This document shows, piece after piece, positions 35,900 through 44,598 of a stretch of 49,330 bases of DNA (position 1 is the first letter of the stretch; every line of letters begins with the position of its first letter). This stretch comes from Terriglobales bacterium (GTDB taxonomy: Bacteria; Acidobacteriota; Terriglobia; Terriglobales; Acidobacteriaceae), in NCBI GenBank assembly GCA_025934735.1, contig JAICWP010000029.1:1-49330 (forward strand), read 5' to 3'. The notes below the pieces were generated by a model. It had not been told where the DNA came from. It was given only the letters and a program-made list of their open reading frames with translations, and made no database searches. A program made the translations under genes and the position numbers.

Positions 35900-35960
35900 C
35901 CACCGTGCCAGCAAGCAGTTGCAACTCCCCCTTCGGGAGTTACTGGCGAGGGTAGCCGCG

Positions 35961-35989
35961 TTGACAATCACTGTCGGCTACGTTATCTT
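35961..35989 (+). promoter_or_regulatory. Promoter for rplM-rpsI
   Basis: TTGACA (35961-35966) and TATCTT (35984-35989) are separated by exactly 17 bases. Transcription would begin near 35996 and leave a leader of about 105 bases before the rplM ATG. A hairpin with AACTCCC/GGGAGTT arms at 35923-35941, lacking a T run, lies just upstream and could end the permease transcript. Confidence 0.7.
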
Positions 35990-36101
35990 CTATTCTTTGG
36001 GACAACTGTTGTCGCCCGCCTGAGCCCCCGTGCTTTTTTCACTGAGGCGTGGGAACGATTCAGCGGTCTTCTTAGCTGTTTTTCATTCTGGGAGAACCTT
36101 G

Positions 36102-36533
36102 ATGTCAACCTATTTCCCCAAAGCGGGGGAAATTGCGCGCAAGTGGTACGTCGTGGATGCCAGCGGCCAGCCTTTAGGCCGTCTCGCTACCCGTGTCGCC
36201 CGCATGTTGGAGGGTAAAAACAACCCTCGCTACACCCCCTTTATGGATACCGGTGACCACGTCGTAATCATCAATGCGGACAAGGTTCGCCTCACCGGCA
36301 TGAAGGGCGAGAAGAAGGTTTATCACCGCTACACCGGCTATCCCGGCGGCCTGCGCAGCGAAGAGTTCACCAAGCGCATGACCCGTCGCCCCGAAGCGGT
36401 GTTGCAGGACGCCATCGTCGGCATGCTGCCCAAGACCAAGCTGGGCCGCAGCATGGCTTCCAAGCTCAAGGTTTACCGCGGCGATAAGCACCCGCACGAG
36501 GCCCAGAAGCCGGAAACTTTGGCTTTGGCTTAG
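36102..36533 (+). CDS. rplM: Ribosomal protein L13 (uL13)
   Basis: The start at 36102 has GGGAGAA about 6 bases upstream; the open frame reaches further back without meaning. The 143-aa product contains [47 protein letters not shown] and the C-terminal [17 protein letters not shown], all L13 landmarks. L13 is an early-assembly protein of the 50S subunit. The rplM-rpsI pair is kept in most bacteria; here a hairpin separates them. Confidence 0.98.
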   Translation: MSTYFPKAGEIARKWYVVDASGQPLGRLATRVARMLEGKNNPRYTPFMDTGDHVVIINADKVRLTGMKGEKKVYHRYTGYPGGLRSEEFTKRMTRRPEAVLQDAIVGMLPKTKLGRSMASKLKVYRGDKHPHEAQKPETLALA

Positions 36534-36539
36534 TTACAC

Positions 36540-36568
36540 GCGGTCCCGAATCGGGCCGCTAATTTTTT
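36540..36568 (+). terminator. Hairpin with T-tract between rplM and rpsI (partial terminator)
   Basis: GCGGTCCCG (36540-36548) pairs, with one wobble, with CGGGCCGC (36552-36559), and TTTTTT begins 3 bases later. Because rplM and rpsI are normally co-transcribed, it may be leaky or regulated. A short AGCTA-rich stretch follows. Confidence 0.55.
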
Positions 36569-36621
36569 GGGAAGGAATAACATTTTGCTAGCAGCTGGAC
36601 GCTAGCAGCTAAGCAGCTACT

Positions 36622-37017
36622 ATGGCAGATTTGGTTCAGTATTATGGTACAGGCCGTCGCAAGTCGGCGATCGCCCGCGTTTTTTTGCGTCCGGGCAGTG
36701 GCGAGTTCAAGGTCAACGATCGCCCCTTTGAGAAGTATTTTGTCACCGAGTCGCAGCGGGTGAAAGCGCGCCAGCCGCTGGTCTCCACCGAGAGCACTGC
36801 CAGCTTCAATGTGCTGGCCAATGTCTCCGGAGGCGGTGTGGATGGCCAGGCTGATGCGGTGCGCCTGGGCATCGCCCGCGCCTTGCTTGAGTTCAACGCG
36901 GAACTGCGCAAGAAGCTCAAGGGCGAAGGTTTTCTGTCGCGCGACTCGCGCATTAAGGAACGCAAGAAGTACGGCCAAAAGGGCGCGCGTAAGAGATTCC
37001 AATTCAGCAAGCGCTAA
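36622..37017 (+). CDS. rpsI: Ribosomal protein S9 (uS9)
   Basis: The 131-aa product begins [20 protein letters not shown], the conserved S9 start, and ends [16 protein letters not shown], the basic tail that reaches the P-site tRNA in the 30S subunit. Central [20 protein letters not shown] is also typical. No good ribosome-binding site is visible, and a repeat-like AGCTA stretch precedes the ATG. It is the second gene of the rplM-rpsI pair. Confidence 0.98.
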   Translation: MADLVQYYGTGRRKSAIARVFLRPGSGEFKVNDRPFEKYFVTESQRVKARQPLVSTESTASFNVLANVSGGGVDGQADAVRLGIARALLEFNAELRKKLKGEGFLSRDSRIKERKKYGQKGARKRFQFSKR

Positions 37018-37175
37018 GTTTCAAGGTTGCGGGATGTGCAATACAAATTGGGTTTGGAATTTTCAAACCTGCGAAGCTTTGAAACTTTTTCGGTTTCCTG
37101 GCCCCCGGCAAATGTCCGCTGGCCACTTTGTTAAATCTTCCCGCACCCTGCTGGGGCGGGGTGACGGGAATTAAT

Positions 37176-37202
37176 CCGGTGCAGCTCGTGAGCCGGCGCC
37201 GG
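37176..37202 (+). promoter_or_regulatory. Structured leader hairpin upstream of rpsB
   Basis: CCGGTGC (37176-37182) pairs with GCGCCGG (37196-37202) with one G-U pair, and GCTC/GAGC nests inside. It ends 12 bases before AAGGAGG of rpsB. Ribosomal operons are often controlled by a protein binding a leader structure of this kind; I do not recognise a named family. Confidence 0.4.
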
Positions 37203-37225
37203 ATGCAAACCTTTAAGGAGGTTGT

Positions 37226-38128
37226 TTGGCTAACATCACCATGAAGGAGCTGCTCGAAGCGGGCGTCCACTTCGGGCACCAGACCAAGCGCTGGAACCCC
37301 AAGATGAAGGAGTTCATCTTCGGTGAGCGCAATGGCATTTACATCATTGACCTGCAGAAGACGCTGAAGATGTTCAAGGAAGCGTCCAAGTTCGTGCAGG
37401 ACCTGGCCACTGAAGGCAAGCTTCTGCTCTTCGTGGGCACCAAGCGCCAGGCCCAGGACGCCATCGCCGAGGAGGCGCAGCGCTGCAGCATGTACTACGT
37501 CAACCAGCGCTGGTTGGGCGGCCTGCTCACCAACTGGACCACCATTCAGAAATCCATCAAGCGGCTCAAGGAACTCGATGAAATGGCCACCGACGGCCGC
37601 TATGAGCTGCTGCCCAAGAAGGAAGTCATCAAACTGGAGCGCGAGCGCAAGCACCTGCAGGCCAATTTGGCCGGCATCAAGGACCTTGGCCGCCTCCCCG
37701 ATGCCATCTTCGTGATTGACTCCAACAAGGAGCAGATCGCGGTGCGTGAGGCCCGCAAGCTCGGCATCCCCGTGGTCGCCGTGGTGGACACCAATTGCGA
37801 TCCCAGTGAAGTGGATTACGTGATTCCCGGCAATGACGACGCTCTGCGCGCCATTCGCCTGTTCGCCTCCAAGGTCGCGGACTCCGTTGTTGAAGGCGCC
37901 CAGGCGGCCAGCGATAAACAGGCTGCGGAACTGAGCGCTGCCCAGTACGCTGCTGAGTCGGCCGCCCAGGCCGAGGGTGCTGCTCCGGCGGAAGGCGCCT
38001 CTGAGGCTACCGGCGAAGACATCAGCATGGAAGACGTGCTTGGCGGCAGCCCCCGCAAGCGCCCCGAGGCTGCCAAGGAATCCGCCTCCGAGGAAGTGCC
38101 GCAGGTCGAAAGCCAGCACACGTTCTAG
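37226..38128 (+). CDS. rpsB: Ribosomal protein S2 (uS2)
   Basis: The start is a TTG at 37226 with AAGGAGG 4 bases upstream; it is the only codon that gives the conserved [20 protein letters not shown] beginning. [32 protein letters not shown] and [19 protein letters not shown] are S2 hallmarks. The C-terminal ~60 residues are an Ala/Glu-rich extension (for example [20 protein letters not shown]) that many S2 proteins lack and that is probably disordered. S2 helps mRNA binding on the 30S subunit. tsf follows on the same strand. Confidence 0.97.
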   Translation: MANITMKELLEAGVHFGHQTKRWNPKMKEFIFGERNGIYIIDLQKTLKMFKEASKFVQDLATEGKLLLFVGTKRQAQDAIAEEAQRCSMYYVNQRWLGGLLTNWTTIQKSIKRLKELDEMATDGRYELLPKKEVIKLERERKHLQANLAGIKDLGRLPDAIFVIDSNKEQIAVREARKLGIPVVAVVDTNCDPSEVDYVIPGNDDALRAIRLFASKVADSVVEGAQAASDKQAAELSAAQYAAESAAQAEGAAPAEGASEATGEDISMEDVLGGSPRKRPEAAKESASEEVPQVESQHTF

Positions 38129-38244
38129 CCATCAGCTGTTAGCGCTCAGCCGGCTCTGCTACGGCAGAGCCAACCAGTGAAAGCTGAAAGTCTAAAATTA
38201 GCGGCTAAAATCTTGGCCAGCCCCAGCGGGGCGGCATAGTAAAG

Positions 38245-38264
38245 CCCAGGACGGAAGTCCTGGG
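38245..38264. repeat. Dispersed hairpin repeat, GGAA loop, copy 2 (between rpsB and tsf)
   Basis: CCCAGGAC and GTCCTGGG pair perfectly around GGAA and are flanked by TAAAG and TAGGGTCG. This is the variant of the family at 21461 and 44485, with a different stem and a different GNRA loop. Another perfect hairpin, GGCTCTGC-TACG-GCAGAGCC, lies upstream at 38152-38171. Confidence 0.8.
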
Positions 38265-38489
38265 TAGGGTCGCAGGAATTATAAGAGTCCCGTAGGGACG
38301 GCACAAAGAACACGAGCTTCCGACCCGCGTGCGATGCTTCCGCGCGGGTCATTTCATGTAGGTTGAACCATGCCGGTGGTTGCTGCACTGCCCGAGGATC
38401 GGCAGCCGGAACGCTGCCAGAAGACCCCCGGGTGCTCCCTGGCAGCGGGACACAAAGGGTCTTGTAACGTTGAGGAGAAGAAGTCTGAT

Positions 38490-39143
38490 ATGAGCACTAC
38501 TACCGCAAATGTTTCTGCCGCACAGGTGAAAGAGCTCCGTGAAAAAACCGGCGCTCCCATGATGGACTGCAAGCAGGCCCTTACCGAAGCCAAGGGCAAT
38601 CTCGAGCAGGCCGTTGTTATCCTGCGCAAAAAGGGCATGGCCTCCATGCAGAAGAAGGCCACCCGGATCACCAGCGAGGGCTCCGTCGCCAGCTATATCC
38701 ACGCCGGCGGCAAGATCGGCGTCCTGGTCGAGGTCAATTGCGAAAGCGATTTCGTCGCCCGCACTGACGACTTCAAGGAGTTGGTGCACGATGTCGCCAT
38801 GCACATCGCCGCCAGCGACCCCAAGTTCATCCGCCGTGAAGATGTCACCCCCGAGGCCTTCGAGCGCGAAAAAGATATCTATCGCGCCCAGGCCAAGGCC
38901 ACCGGCAAGCCTGACAATGTGGTGGAGCGCATCGTCGAAGGCAAGATGGGCAAGTTCTACGAGGAGGTCTGCCTCTACGAGCAGCCCTTCATCAAGGACC
39001 AGACCGTCAACATCTCGCAGCTGATCGCCGCAAAAATCGGCAAGCTCGGCGAGAATATCTCGGTGCGTCGCTTTGCCCGCTTCAAGGTCGGCGACGCCGG
39101 CGAAACCATCGCCATCAGCAAGGGCGAACCGAAAGCCGAATAA
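38490..39143 (+). CDS. tsf: Elongation factor Ts
   Basis: The 217-aa product from the ATG at 38490 has the N-domain VSAAQVKELREKTGAPMMDC, then KQALTEAKGNLEQAVVILRKKG, and YIHAGGKIGVLVEVNCESDFVART, all EF-Ts signatures. EF-Ts exchanges GDP for GTP on EF-Tu. It is shorter than the 280-residue enterobacterial type, as in many phyla. A GAGGAGA tract lies about 13 bases upstream. The longer open frame back to 38370 is not protein-like. Confidence 0.97.
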   Translation: MSTTTANVSAAQVKELREKTGAPMMDCKQALTEAKGNLEQAVVILRKKGMASMQKKATRITSEGSVASYIHAGGKIGVLVEVNCESDFVARTDDFKELVHDVAMHIAASDPKFIRREDVTPEAFEREKDIYRAQAKATGKPDNVVERIVEGKMGKFYEEVCLYEQPFIKDQTVNISQLIAAKIGKLGENISVRRFARFKVGDAGETIAISKGEPKAE

Positions 39144-39144
39144 T

Positions 39145-39220
39145 GTTTCAAGGTTTCGCACGTTTCAAGGTTTCAGCCGGCCCATGTTCAGAAACTTTGA
39201 AACCTTGAAACTTTGAAACC
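39145..39220. repeat. GTTTCAAGGTTTC repeats forming a long hairpin
   Basis: Two direct copies (39145-39157, 39162-39174) face inverted copies at 39191-39220. The arm 39162-39175 pairs perfectly over 14 bases with 39198-39211. Fragments of the same sequence also occur near 37018-37090. It fills the gap between tsf and pyrH and could act as a transcription or mRNA-stability element. Confidence 0.75.
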
Positions 39221-39244
39221 TGTAGTGCAAACTCGTTCTTACAC

Positions 39245-39967
39245 ATGTCCACCGTCACCCCGGTCTTCAAACGCGTGCTCCTCAAGCTCTCCGGCGAGGC
39301 CTTGGCCGCTGGCCAGGGCTTTGGCGTAGATAGCGTGCGGGTGCAGGAAATTGCCGCCGAATTGCAGGAAGTCCATTCCTTGGGCGTGCAGGTCGCGGTG
39401 GTGGTGGGCGGCGGCAACTTCTTCCGCGGCGTCGCCGAGCAGGCCCGCGACATGGACCGCGTCTCCGCCGACCATATGGGCATGCTGGCCACCGTCATCA
39501 ACGCCCTCGCCCTGCAGGATGCGCTCGAAAAACACGGCGTCTACACCCGCGTCATGTCCGCCATCGAAATGAACCAGGTCGCCGAGCCCTTCATCCGCCG
39601 CCGCGCCATGCGCCACCTGGAAAAGGGTCGCCTCGTCATCTTCGCTGCCGGCACCGGCAATCCCTACTTCTCCACCGACACGGCCGCTTCCCTGCGGGCC
39701 ATGGAAATTAAGGCGGACGTCATCCTCAAGGCCACCAAGGTGGATGGCATCTACGACGCCGATCCCGTGCTGGTCAAGGATGCCAAGATGTTCGACCAGA
39801 TCAGTTACATGGACGTGCTCAGGAAGGGCTTGCAGGTCATGGATTCCACCGCCATCAGCCTCTGCAAGGACAACAATCTGCCCATCATCATCTTCAATCT
39901 CAACCGCACCGGCAACATCAAGCGCGTCCTCATCGGCGAAAAAATCGGCTCCCTCGTCAGCGCCTAA
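39245..39967 (+). CDS. pyrH: UMP kinase
   Basis: The 240-aa product carries [20 protein letters not shown] (phosphate-binding loop), [35 protein letters not shown] and [20 protein letters not shown], the landmarks of bacterial hexameric UMP kinase. It phosphorylates UMP to UDP and is usually feedback-regulated by UTP and GTP. It follows tsf as expected. frr, the usual next gene, is missing; a repeat-laden gap and opposite-strand genes follow. Confidence 0.98.
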   Translation: MSTVTPVFKRVLLKLSGEALAAGQGFGVDSVRVQEIAAELQEVHSLGVQVAVVVGGGNFFRGVAEQARDMDRVSADHMGMLATVINALALQDALEKHGVYTRVMSAIEMNQVAEPFIRRRAMRHLEKGRLVIFAAGTGNPYFSTDTAASLRAMEIKADVILKATKVDGIYDADPVLVKDAKMFDQISYMDVLRKGLQVMDSTAISLCKDNNLPIIIFNLNRTGNIKRVLIGEKIGSLVSA

Positions 39968-40257
39968 GGGAATCTTCTCCGCGCGTAGGGAAACAGCGCG
40001 TAGGGAAACAGCGCGTAAGAAAACCTTCTCTCTGTCATCCCGCCAACACTGTCATCCCGAGCGAGGGCGTATGCCCGAGTCGAGGGACCCCTACCCTGCT
40101 GGCGTGACAGCAACTGCTCCAGGGTGTTCTGTAGAAAAGCATTGCCGGCGCTTTTCCTTGAAAAACTTGGCGTCATGCTGAGCGGCTTCAGCCGCGAAGC
40201 ATCTCGCGTGCACCACCTGCGCCCCAGGGCGTAACCCTCGGCGACGCGAGGGCCCCC
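39968..40257. repeat. Gap filled with short tandem and dispersed repeats
   Basis: Two identical 15-base units (GCGCGTAGGGAAACA at 39981 and 39996) and a third altered unit (40011-40024) are followed by GTCATCCCGAGCG and GAGTCGAGGGACC segments near 40050-40090. A GTCATGCTGAGCG segment near 40172 ends in GAAGCATCTC. The latter two resemble dispersed elements known from acidobacterial intergenic DNA. No gene is seen. Confidence 0.7.
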
Positions 40258-41739
40258 TCAGTTTCCTCCCGCCGCCACCGGCTTCCCGTTCGTGTCATAC
40301 ACTTCCACCGTGCCGTACTTGCTCAGCACGTCTTTGATCTGTTTGCCGTCGCCTACACACACTACCTGCAGGTGATCCAAATCCACATACTTGTGTGCCA
40401 CCCGCTGCACCACCTGCGGCGTCACCTTCGCCACCTCGGCGGGGTAGCGGTCCCAGTAGTCCTCCGGCAGCCCATAATATTTCGAGGTCATCCAGTAGTT
40501 CAGCAGCGTCGCCGGCTTCTCTAGCGACAACGCAAAGCTGGCCACGATGGCATGACGCGCATCCTCCAGATCATTTTCCGGCACGGCCTGCTCCCGAATG
40601 CGCTTCAGTTCTCCCAGCAGTTCGTGCATCGAGCCATCGGTCACCGCGTTGCGCACCTGCGTTTCGGCCACGAAAGCGCCCGGATAGGTATCCGCCGTGT
40701 AGTAGCTGTAAGCCCCGTAGGTATAGCCCTTCTCTTCCCGCAAATTGAGGAACAGCCGCCCCGTTGGCCCCTCCCCCAGTATGCGGTTCATCACCCGCAG
40801 CGGAATGAAATCCGGATCGCTGCGCCGCAGCGCAAAATCTCCGGCCACAATGTTGGTCTGCACCGATCCCGGACGGTCCACCAGGTACACCTTGGCCGGC
40901 TCTGGTGCCGGCAATGCCGCGAGTTTCGCTTCGCTGACCGCCTGCTTCTTCCACGGCCCGAAATACTTTTCGATCAGCGCCATCACTTGCTTCGCCTGCA
41001 CGTCCCCAGCCACGCCCAGAATTGCGTTATTAGGAACGTAGTAGCGGTCGTGAAACTGCTTGAGCTCTTCCGAAGTCGCCCCCTTCACCGAAGCCGGCGT
41101 GGGCGCGATTACCGCCGCCGGAAAATCCCGGTATAGCACCTGGTGGAACCGCTCCATGCTCAGGAAGTCCGGGTCCGAGCGCTCCTGTTCCAGGTCGGCC
41201 AGTTGCCGGGTCTTGTACTTGGCCAGCTCATCCTGCGGAAACGTCGGGTTCTCCACCAGGTCCGACACTAGGTCCAGCAGCTTGCCCGTGTTCTCCACCA
41301 GCCCCGACGCAGCCACCTGCGAGTGGCTCGACCCAAACTGCGCGGTGGCCGTCACCGTGGCCCCCATAGCGTCAGTTTCCGACGCGATTTGCGCGCTGTT
41401 GCGGTGCGTGGTGCCCTCCCGCAGCATGTCGGCGGTGAACTTGGCCAGTCCCGGCAGGTCTTTCGGATCCTGCAGGGCCCCTGATTTGATCCACAACGCG
41501 AAGTCCACCGTCGGCAGTTCGTGCCGTTCCAGCACCAGCACCGTCAGGCCATTGGGCAAATGGAACTCGGTCGGCCGCGGCAGCTTCACCTCCAGCACCT
41601 GCTTGTTCACCGGAGCTCGGTTCAGGCGCTGCACTGCGTTCACCGATACCGACTTGCTCCCCTCCTCCTGCGCCCCGGCCATTGTCCCCAGGCACAGCAT
41701 GCTCACAATTGCGGCAATTAAGAATTGATTTCTTCTCAT
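40258..41739 (-). CDS. M16 peptidase-like protein lacking the zinc motif (secreted)
   Basis: A signal peptide (MRRNQFLIAAIVSMLCLGTM, then AGAQ) precedes two M16 domains. Where active members have HxxEH, this one reads GLAKFTADMLREGT, so the zinc ligands are missing. VPNNAILGVAGDV and GEGPTGRLFLNLREEKGYTYG are typical of the fold. Together with the neighbouring HxxEH protein it forms the catalytic/non-catalytic pair common in bacterial M16 heterodimers (as in mitochondrial processing peptidase). The two genes are 10 bases apart and probably co-transcribed, this one second. Confidence 0.9.
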   Translation of the reverse strand: MRRNQFLIAAIVSMLCLGTMAGAQEEGSKSVSVNAVQRLNRAPVNKQVLEVKLPRPTEFHLPNGLTVLVLERHELPTVDFALWIKSGALQDPKDLPGLAKFTADMLREGTTHRNSAQIASETDAMGATVTATAQFGSSHSQVAASGLVENTGKLLDLVSDLVENPTFPQDELAKYKTRQLADLEQERSDPDFLSMERFHQVLYRDFPAAVIAPTPASVKGATSEELKQFHDRYYVPNNAILGVAGDVQAKQVMALIEKYFGPWKKQAVSEAKLAALPAPEPAKVYLVDRPGSVQTNIVAGDFALRRSDPDFIPLRVMNRILGEGPTGRLFLNLREEKGYTYGAYSYYTADTYPGAFVAETQVRNAVTDGSMHELLGELKRIREQAVPENDLEDARHAIVASFALSLEKPATLLNYWMTSKYYGLPEDYWDRYPAEVAKVTPQVVQRVAHKYVDLDHLQVVCVGDGKQIKDVLSKYGTVEVYDTNGKPVAAGGN

Positions 41740-41749
41740 GGCGGGCTCC

Positions 41750-43114
41750 CTATCTTCCCCCGGCGGCGCCGGCGCGTGATTCGGGCAAGGTGGTCACGAC
41801 TGCCCGCTCGTTGGTGATCAGATACTTCTGCGCTGCGCTCTTCACCTGCTCCGCGCTCACGCTGTCATATCTGTCCACGATGGTGTTGATCAGCCCTGGA
41901 TCGTTGAAGAACACCGCGTACTGGCCCATCCGGATCGCCGTCTGCAGGTCTGACTCTCGCACCTGAATCATGCTCCGCCGGAACTGGGTGCGTGCCTTGT
42001 CTATCTCGGCGGCCGTCACCCCATCCTTGCCCACCGCACCAATCTCTTTGTAGATCGCCTGCTCCAGTTCTTCCGGCTTCACTCCCGGCCGCGGTATCGC
42101 CATCACGTAGAACATGCTCGGCCCTCGCCGCGAGTCCACCTGCACCTCAATCGAGGTGGCCAACTGCTGCTCCTTCACCAGGTGCTGGTAGAAGCGCGAG
42201 CTTTCCCCCTGCCCCACTATGTCGCCCAGCACCTTCAGCGCATAGTTTTCGGGCGTGTTGCCGGTGGGAATGTGATAGGAAATCAGCACCATCGGCAGTC
42301 GTGCCAGCGGATCGTAAACCGTTTCCCGGCGCTCCCCGTAATGCTCGTCTTCCGTAGTGTCGGGCTGTTGCGGCGACGGCTGCCGCGGAATCGCGGCAAA
42401 GTACTTTTTCACCTTCTCTAGCGCCACCCCCGGATCGAAATCGCCCACCAGCGTTAGCACTGCGTTATTGGGCGCGTAATAGATCCGGAAGAAGTCTTGC
42501 ACGTCCGCCAGCGTGGCATCGTTCAGGTCCCGCATGGACCCGATCACCGAATGCTTGTACGCAAAATTGTCATAGGAAAGATTGTCAATCTCCAGGTACG
42601 ACTTGCCATACGGCTGGTTGTCAATCCCCAGCCGCCGCTCTTCCTGCACCGCGTTGCGCTGGTTGTCCAGGTTGGGCTGGTTCACCGCCAGGTGACCCAT
42701 GCGGTCCGCCTCCAGAAACAGCGCCAGGTCCAGCTGGTTCTTGGGCAGCACTTCGAAGTAATTAGTCCGGTCCTCCGTGGTGGTGCCGTTCATCCCGCCG
42801 CCGTTGTTTTCCACCAGGATGAAGTGCTCGCCCTTGCCCACGTTCTGTGACCCTTCAAACATCATGTGCTCGAACAGGTGGGCGAACCCGGTCCGCCCCG
42901 GCCGCTCATTCCGCGACCCCACGTTGTAGGTCATGCAGATGCCGAATACCGGCGCGCTGGGGTCGGGTGCCAGGATTACGCGCAACCCGTTGTCCAGGTG
43001 CAAGTCCTGGAATTTCAACGGGGGCAGCTTGCGTGCTGGCGCGGTCGTCTGGGCCACTGCCGCCAGCGCTAACAACACCGCCAGCAGCGGGGCAAGAAAC
43101 AGTTCTCTTCGCAT
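41750..43114 (-). CDS. M16 zinc metallopeptidase, active subunit (secreted)
   Basis: I start at the ATG at 43114, which has GAGG 9 bases upstream and opens a signal peptide (MRRELFLAPLLAVLLALAAV). The zinc site is His79-x2-Glu82-His83 in GFAHLFEHMMFEG, and the downstream Glu is in NAVQEERR. This inverted zinc motif is typical of the pitrilysin/processing-peptidase family, which degrades peptides in the periplasm. Two M16 domains are present. It is followed by the inactive partner. Confidence 0.94.
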   Translation of the reverse strand: MRRELFLAPLLAVLLALAAVAQTTAPARKLPPLKFQDLHLDNGLRVILAPDPSAPVFGICMTYNVGSRNERPGRTGFAHLFEHMMFEGSQNVGKGEHFILVENNGGGMNGTTTEDRTNYFEVLPKNQLDLALFLEADRMGHLAVNQPNLDNQRNAVQEERRLGIDNQPYGKSYLEIDNLSYDNFAYKHSVIGSMRDLNDATLADVQDFFRIYYAPNNAVLTLVGDFDPGVALEKVKKYFAAIPRQPSPQQPDTTEDEHYGERRETVYDPLARLPMVLISYHIPTGNTPENYALKVLGDIVGQGESSRFYQHLVKEQQLATSIEVQVDSRRGPSMFYVMAIPRPGVKPEELEQAIYKEIGAVGKDGVTAAEIDKARTQFRRSMIQVRESDLQTAIRMGQYAVFFNDPGLINTIVDRYDSVSAEQVKSAAQKYLITNERAVVTTLPESRAGAAGGR

Positions 43115-43241
43115 GGTTTGTACCTCGGATTTGCTCAAAAGTGGGCCTTTTGCGGGGTGCTAAGCAGTGTAACAGACGGCCCAGCCGGGAAATAGTCAAC
43201 CGCTGCCTGGCATCCGGCTAACTAGCTAGCTAGCCAGACAG

Positions 43242-44240
43242 CTAGTCAGCCAGAACAATCACCGCCGCCCCATCAATCGCGTCTTTTTTCAGCGCTATCA
43301 GCGCCTCATTGGCCTGCTCAAGCCCGAATGCCGTGGTCTTCGGCCGCAATCCAATTTCCGCGGCTGTCCGCAGAAAATCCCTCGCATCCTCCCGCGTCAT
43401 GTTGGCCACGCTGCGCAACTGCCGTTCGCCCCACAGCAGCCGGTCATAATCGAACTCCGGCATGTGGTCCAGATGAATGGCGTTGATCGCCACCACTCCG
43501 CCCTTGCGCAGGCTGCCCAGCGCCGCCAGCACTACCTCGCCGCTAGGCGCAAAGGTAACCGCCCGGTCCAGTTCCACCGGCGGCTTCTCTCGCTCGCTCC
43601 CCACCCACTCCGCTCCCAGCGACTCCGCCAGCTTGCGGTGCGACTCCCCCCGCGTGGAGACATACACCTTGCATTTCCACGCATGCAACACCGGCAGTGC
43701 CAAATGCGCCGAGGCCCCGAACCCGAACAGGCCCACCCTCTCACCCCGCTGCACTCCGGCCACCCGCAGGCTGCGAAACCCGATGATGCCCGCGCACAGC
43801 AGCGGCGCCGCGTGCAGGTCATCCAGTTCCCCCGGCAGCCGATAGACCCAATCCGCCCGCGCCACCGCATACTCGGCATACCCGCCATTCACGCTATATC
43901 CAGTGAACGTGGGCGCGTCGCACAAATTCTCCATCCCGTGCTGGCAATACCAGCAGGAGCCGTCGGTGCCTCCCATCCAGGAAACCCCCACCCGGGTCCC
44001 CAGCGGCAGCTCCGCGGTCGCCCCACCCGAAACTTCGCCCACGATCTGGTGGCCGGGAATTACCTCCCGCAGCTTCGGCGCCAGTTCCCCTTCCACAATG
44101 TGCAGATCGGTCCGGCACACCCCGCACGCCCTCACTCGCAGCAGCACCTGCCCGGCGCTCGGCTCCGGTTGTGCAACCTCACGAATCTGGAGCGGGCGTT
44201 TCGCCACCGCCCCCGGCGAGCTCAGCACAGCAGCTTTCAT
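43242..44240 (-). CDS. Zinc-dependent alcohol dehydrogenase (MDR family)
   Basis: The 332-aa product has the catalytic zinc region CGVCRTDLHIVEGEL and PGHQIVGEV, and the nucleotide-binding stretch RVGLFGFGASAHLALPVLHA. The structural zinc loop is GGTDGSCWYCQHGMENLC, where the first of the usual four Cys is Asp, so that zinc may be absent or altered. NAD(P)-dependent alcohol-aldehyde conversion is expected; substrate unknown. A short AGCTA-rich stretch marks the gene's 3' end. It stands alone between the peptidases and a repeat. Confidence 0.9.
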   Translation of the reverse strand: MKAAVLSSPGAVAKRPLQIREVAQPEPSAGQVLLRVRACGVCRTDLHIVEGELAPKLREVIPGHQIVGEVSGGATAELPLGTRVGVSWMGGTDGSCWYCQHGMENLCDAPTFTGYSVNGGYAEYAVARADWVYRLPGELDDLHAAPLLCAGIIGFRSLRVAGVQRGERVGLFGFGASAHLALPVLHAWKCKVYVSTRGESHRKLAESLGAEWVGSEREKPPVELDRAVTFAPSGEVVLAALGSLRKGGVVAINAIHLDHMPEFDYDRLLWGERQLRSVANMTREDARDFLRTAAEIGLRPKTTAFGLEQANEALIALKKDAIDGAAVIVLAD

Positions 44241-44598
44241 CCCTCACCTTCGCCCTTCCCATTTTCCCACCTCTTCCGAATTCGTACTTAGATCAATGCC
44301 ATCCTGATTGGTACCTAAACCGGTGTCATCCTGTCTATAAACGAATCGGCGCTGTCAAGGGGTATTCGGGCAACACAAGGGCGCAACCGTGAAGGGTTTG
44401 CTTTCAGCGAAGGAACCTGATTTCTGCATAAAGATGTTGTGCGGTGGGAGCCTTGCGTAGCCGCGAAGCGGCCCAAGAATGTAGCCCCGGGCGTAAGCCC
44501 GGGGTACGTCGGCCCTCTATTTTCAGCGAGCGCGAGCCGAGTTTATCGAGGCGAGCGCGAGCAAAGGGAATTGCCCAAGACGGGCGTCAGCCCGGGGT
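44241..44598. other. Intergenic region with a dispersed hairpin repeat
   Basis: No gene is visible. The main feature is the hairpin repeat at 44485-44504. Two GAGCGCGAGC units near 44530-44570 and short GCCATCCTG/GTCATCCTG echoes near 44297-44330 suggest decayed repeats. Confidence 0.6.
44485..44504. repeat. Dispersed hairpin repeat, GTAA loop, copy 3
   Basis: CCCCGGGC and GCCCGGGG form a perfect stem around GTAA, with the same AATGTAG and TAC flanks as the copy at 21461. Comparing the three copies, each stem base change is matched by its partner. Confidence 0.85.

Noticed and set aside
35892-36023. 43-aa ORF overlapping the permease stop
   Set aside because: It runs through a hairpin and the rplM promoter; composition is not convincing.
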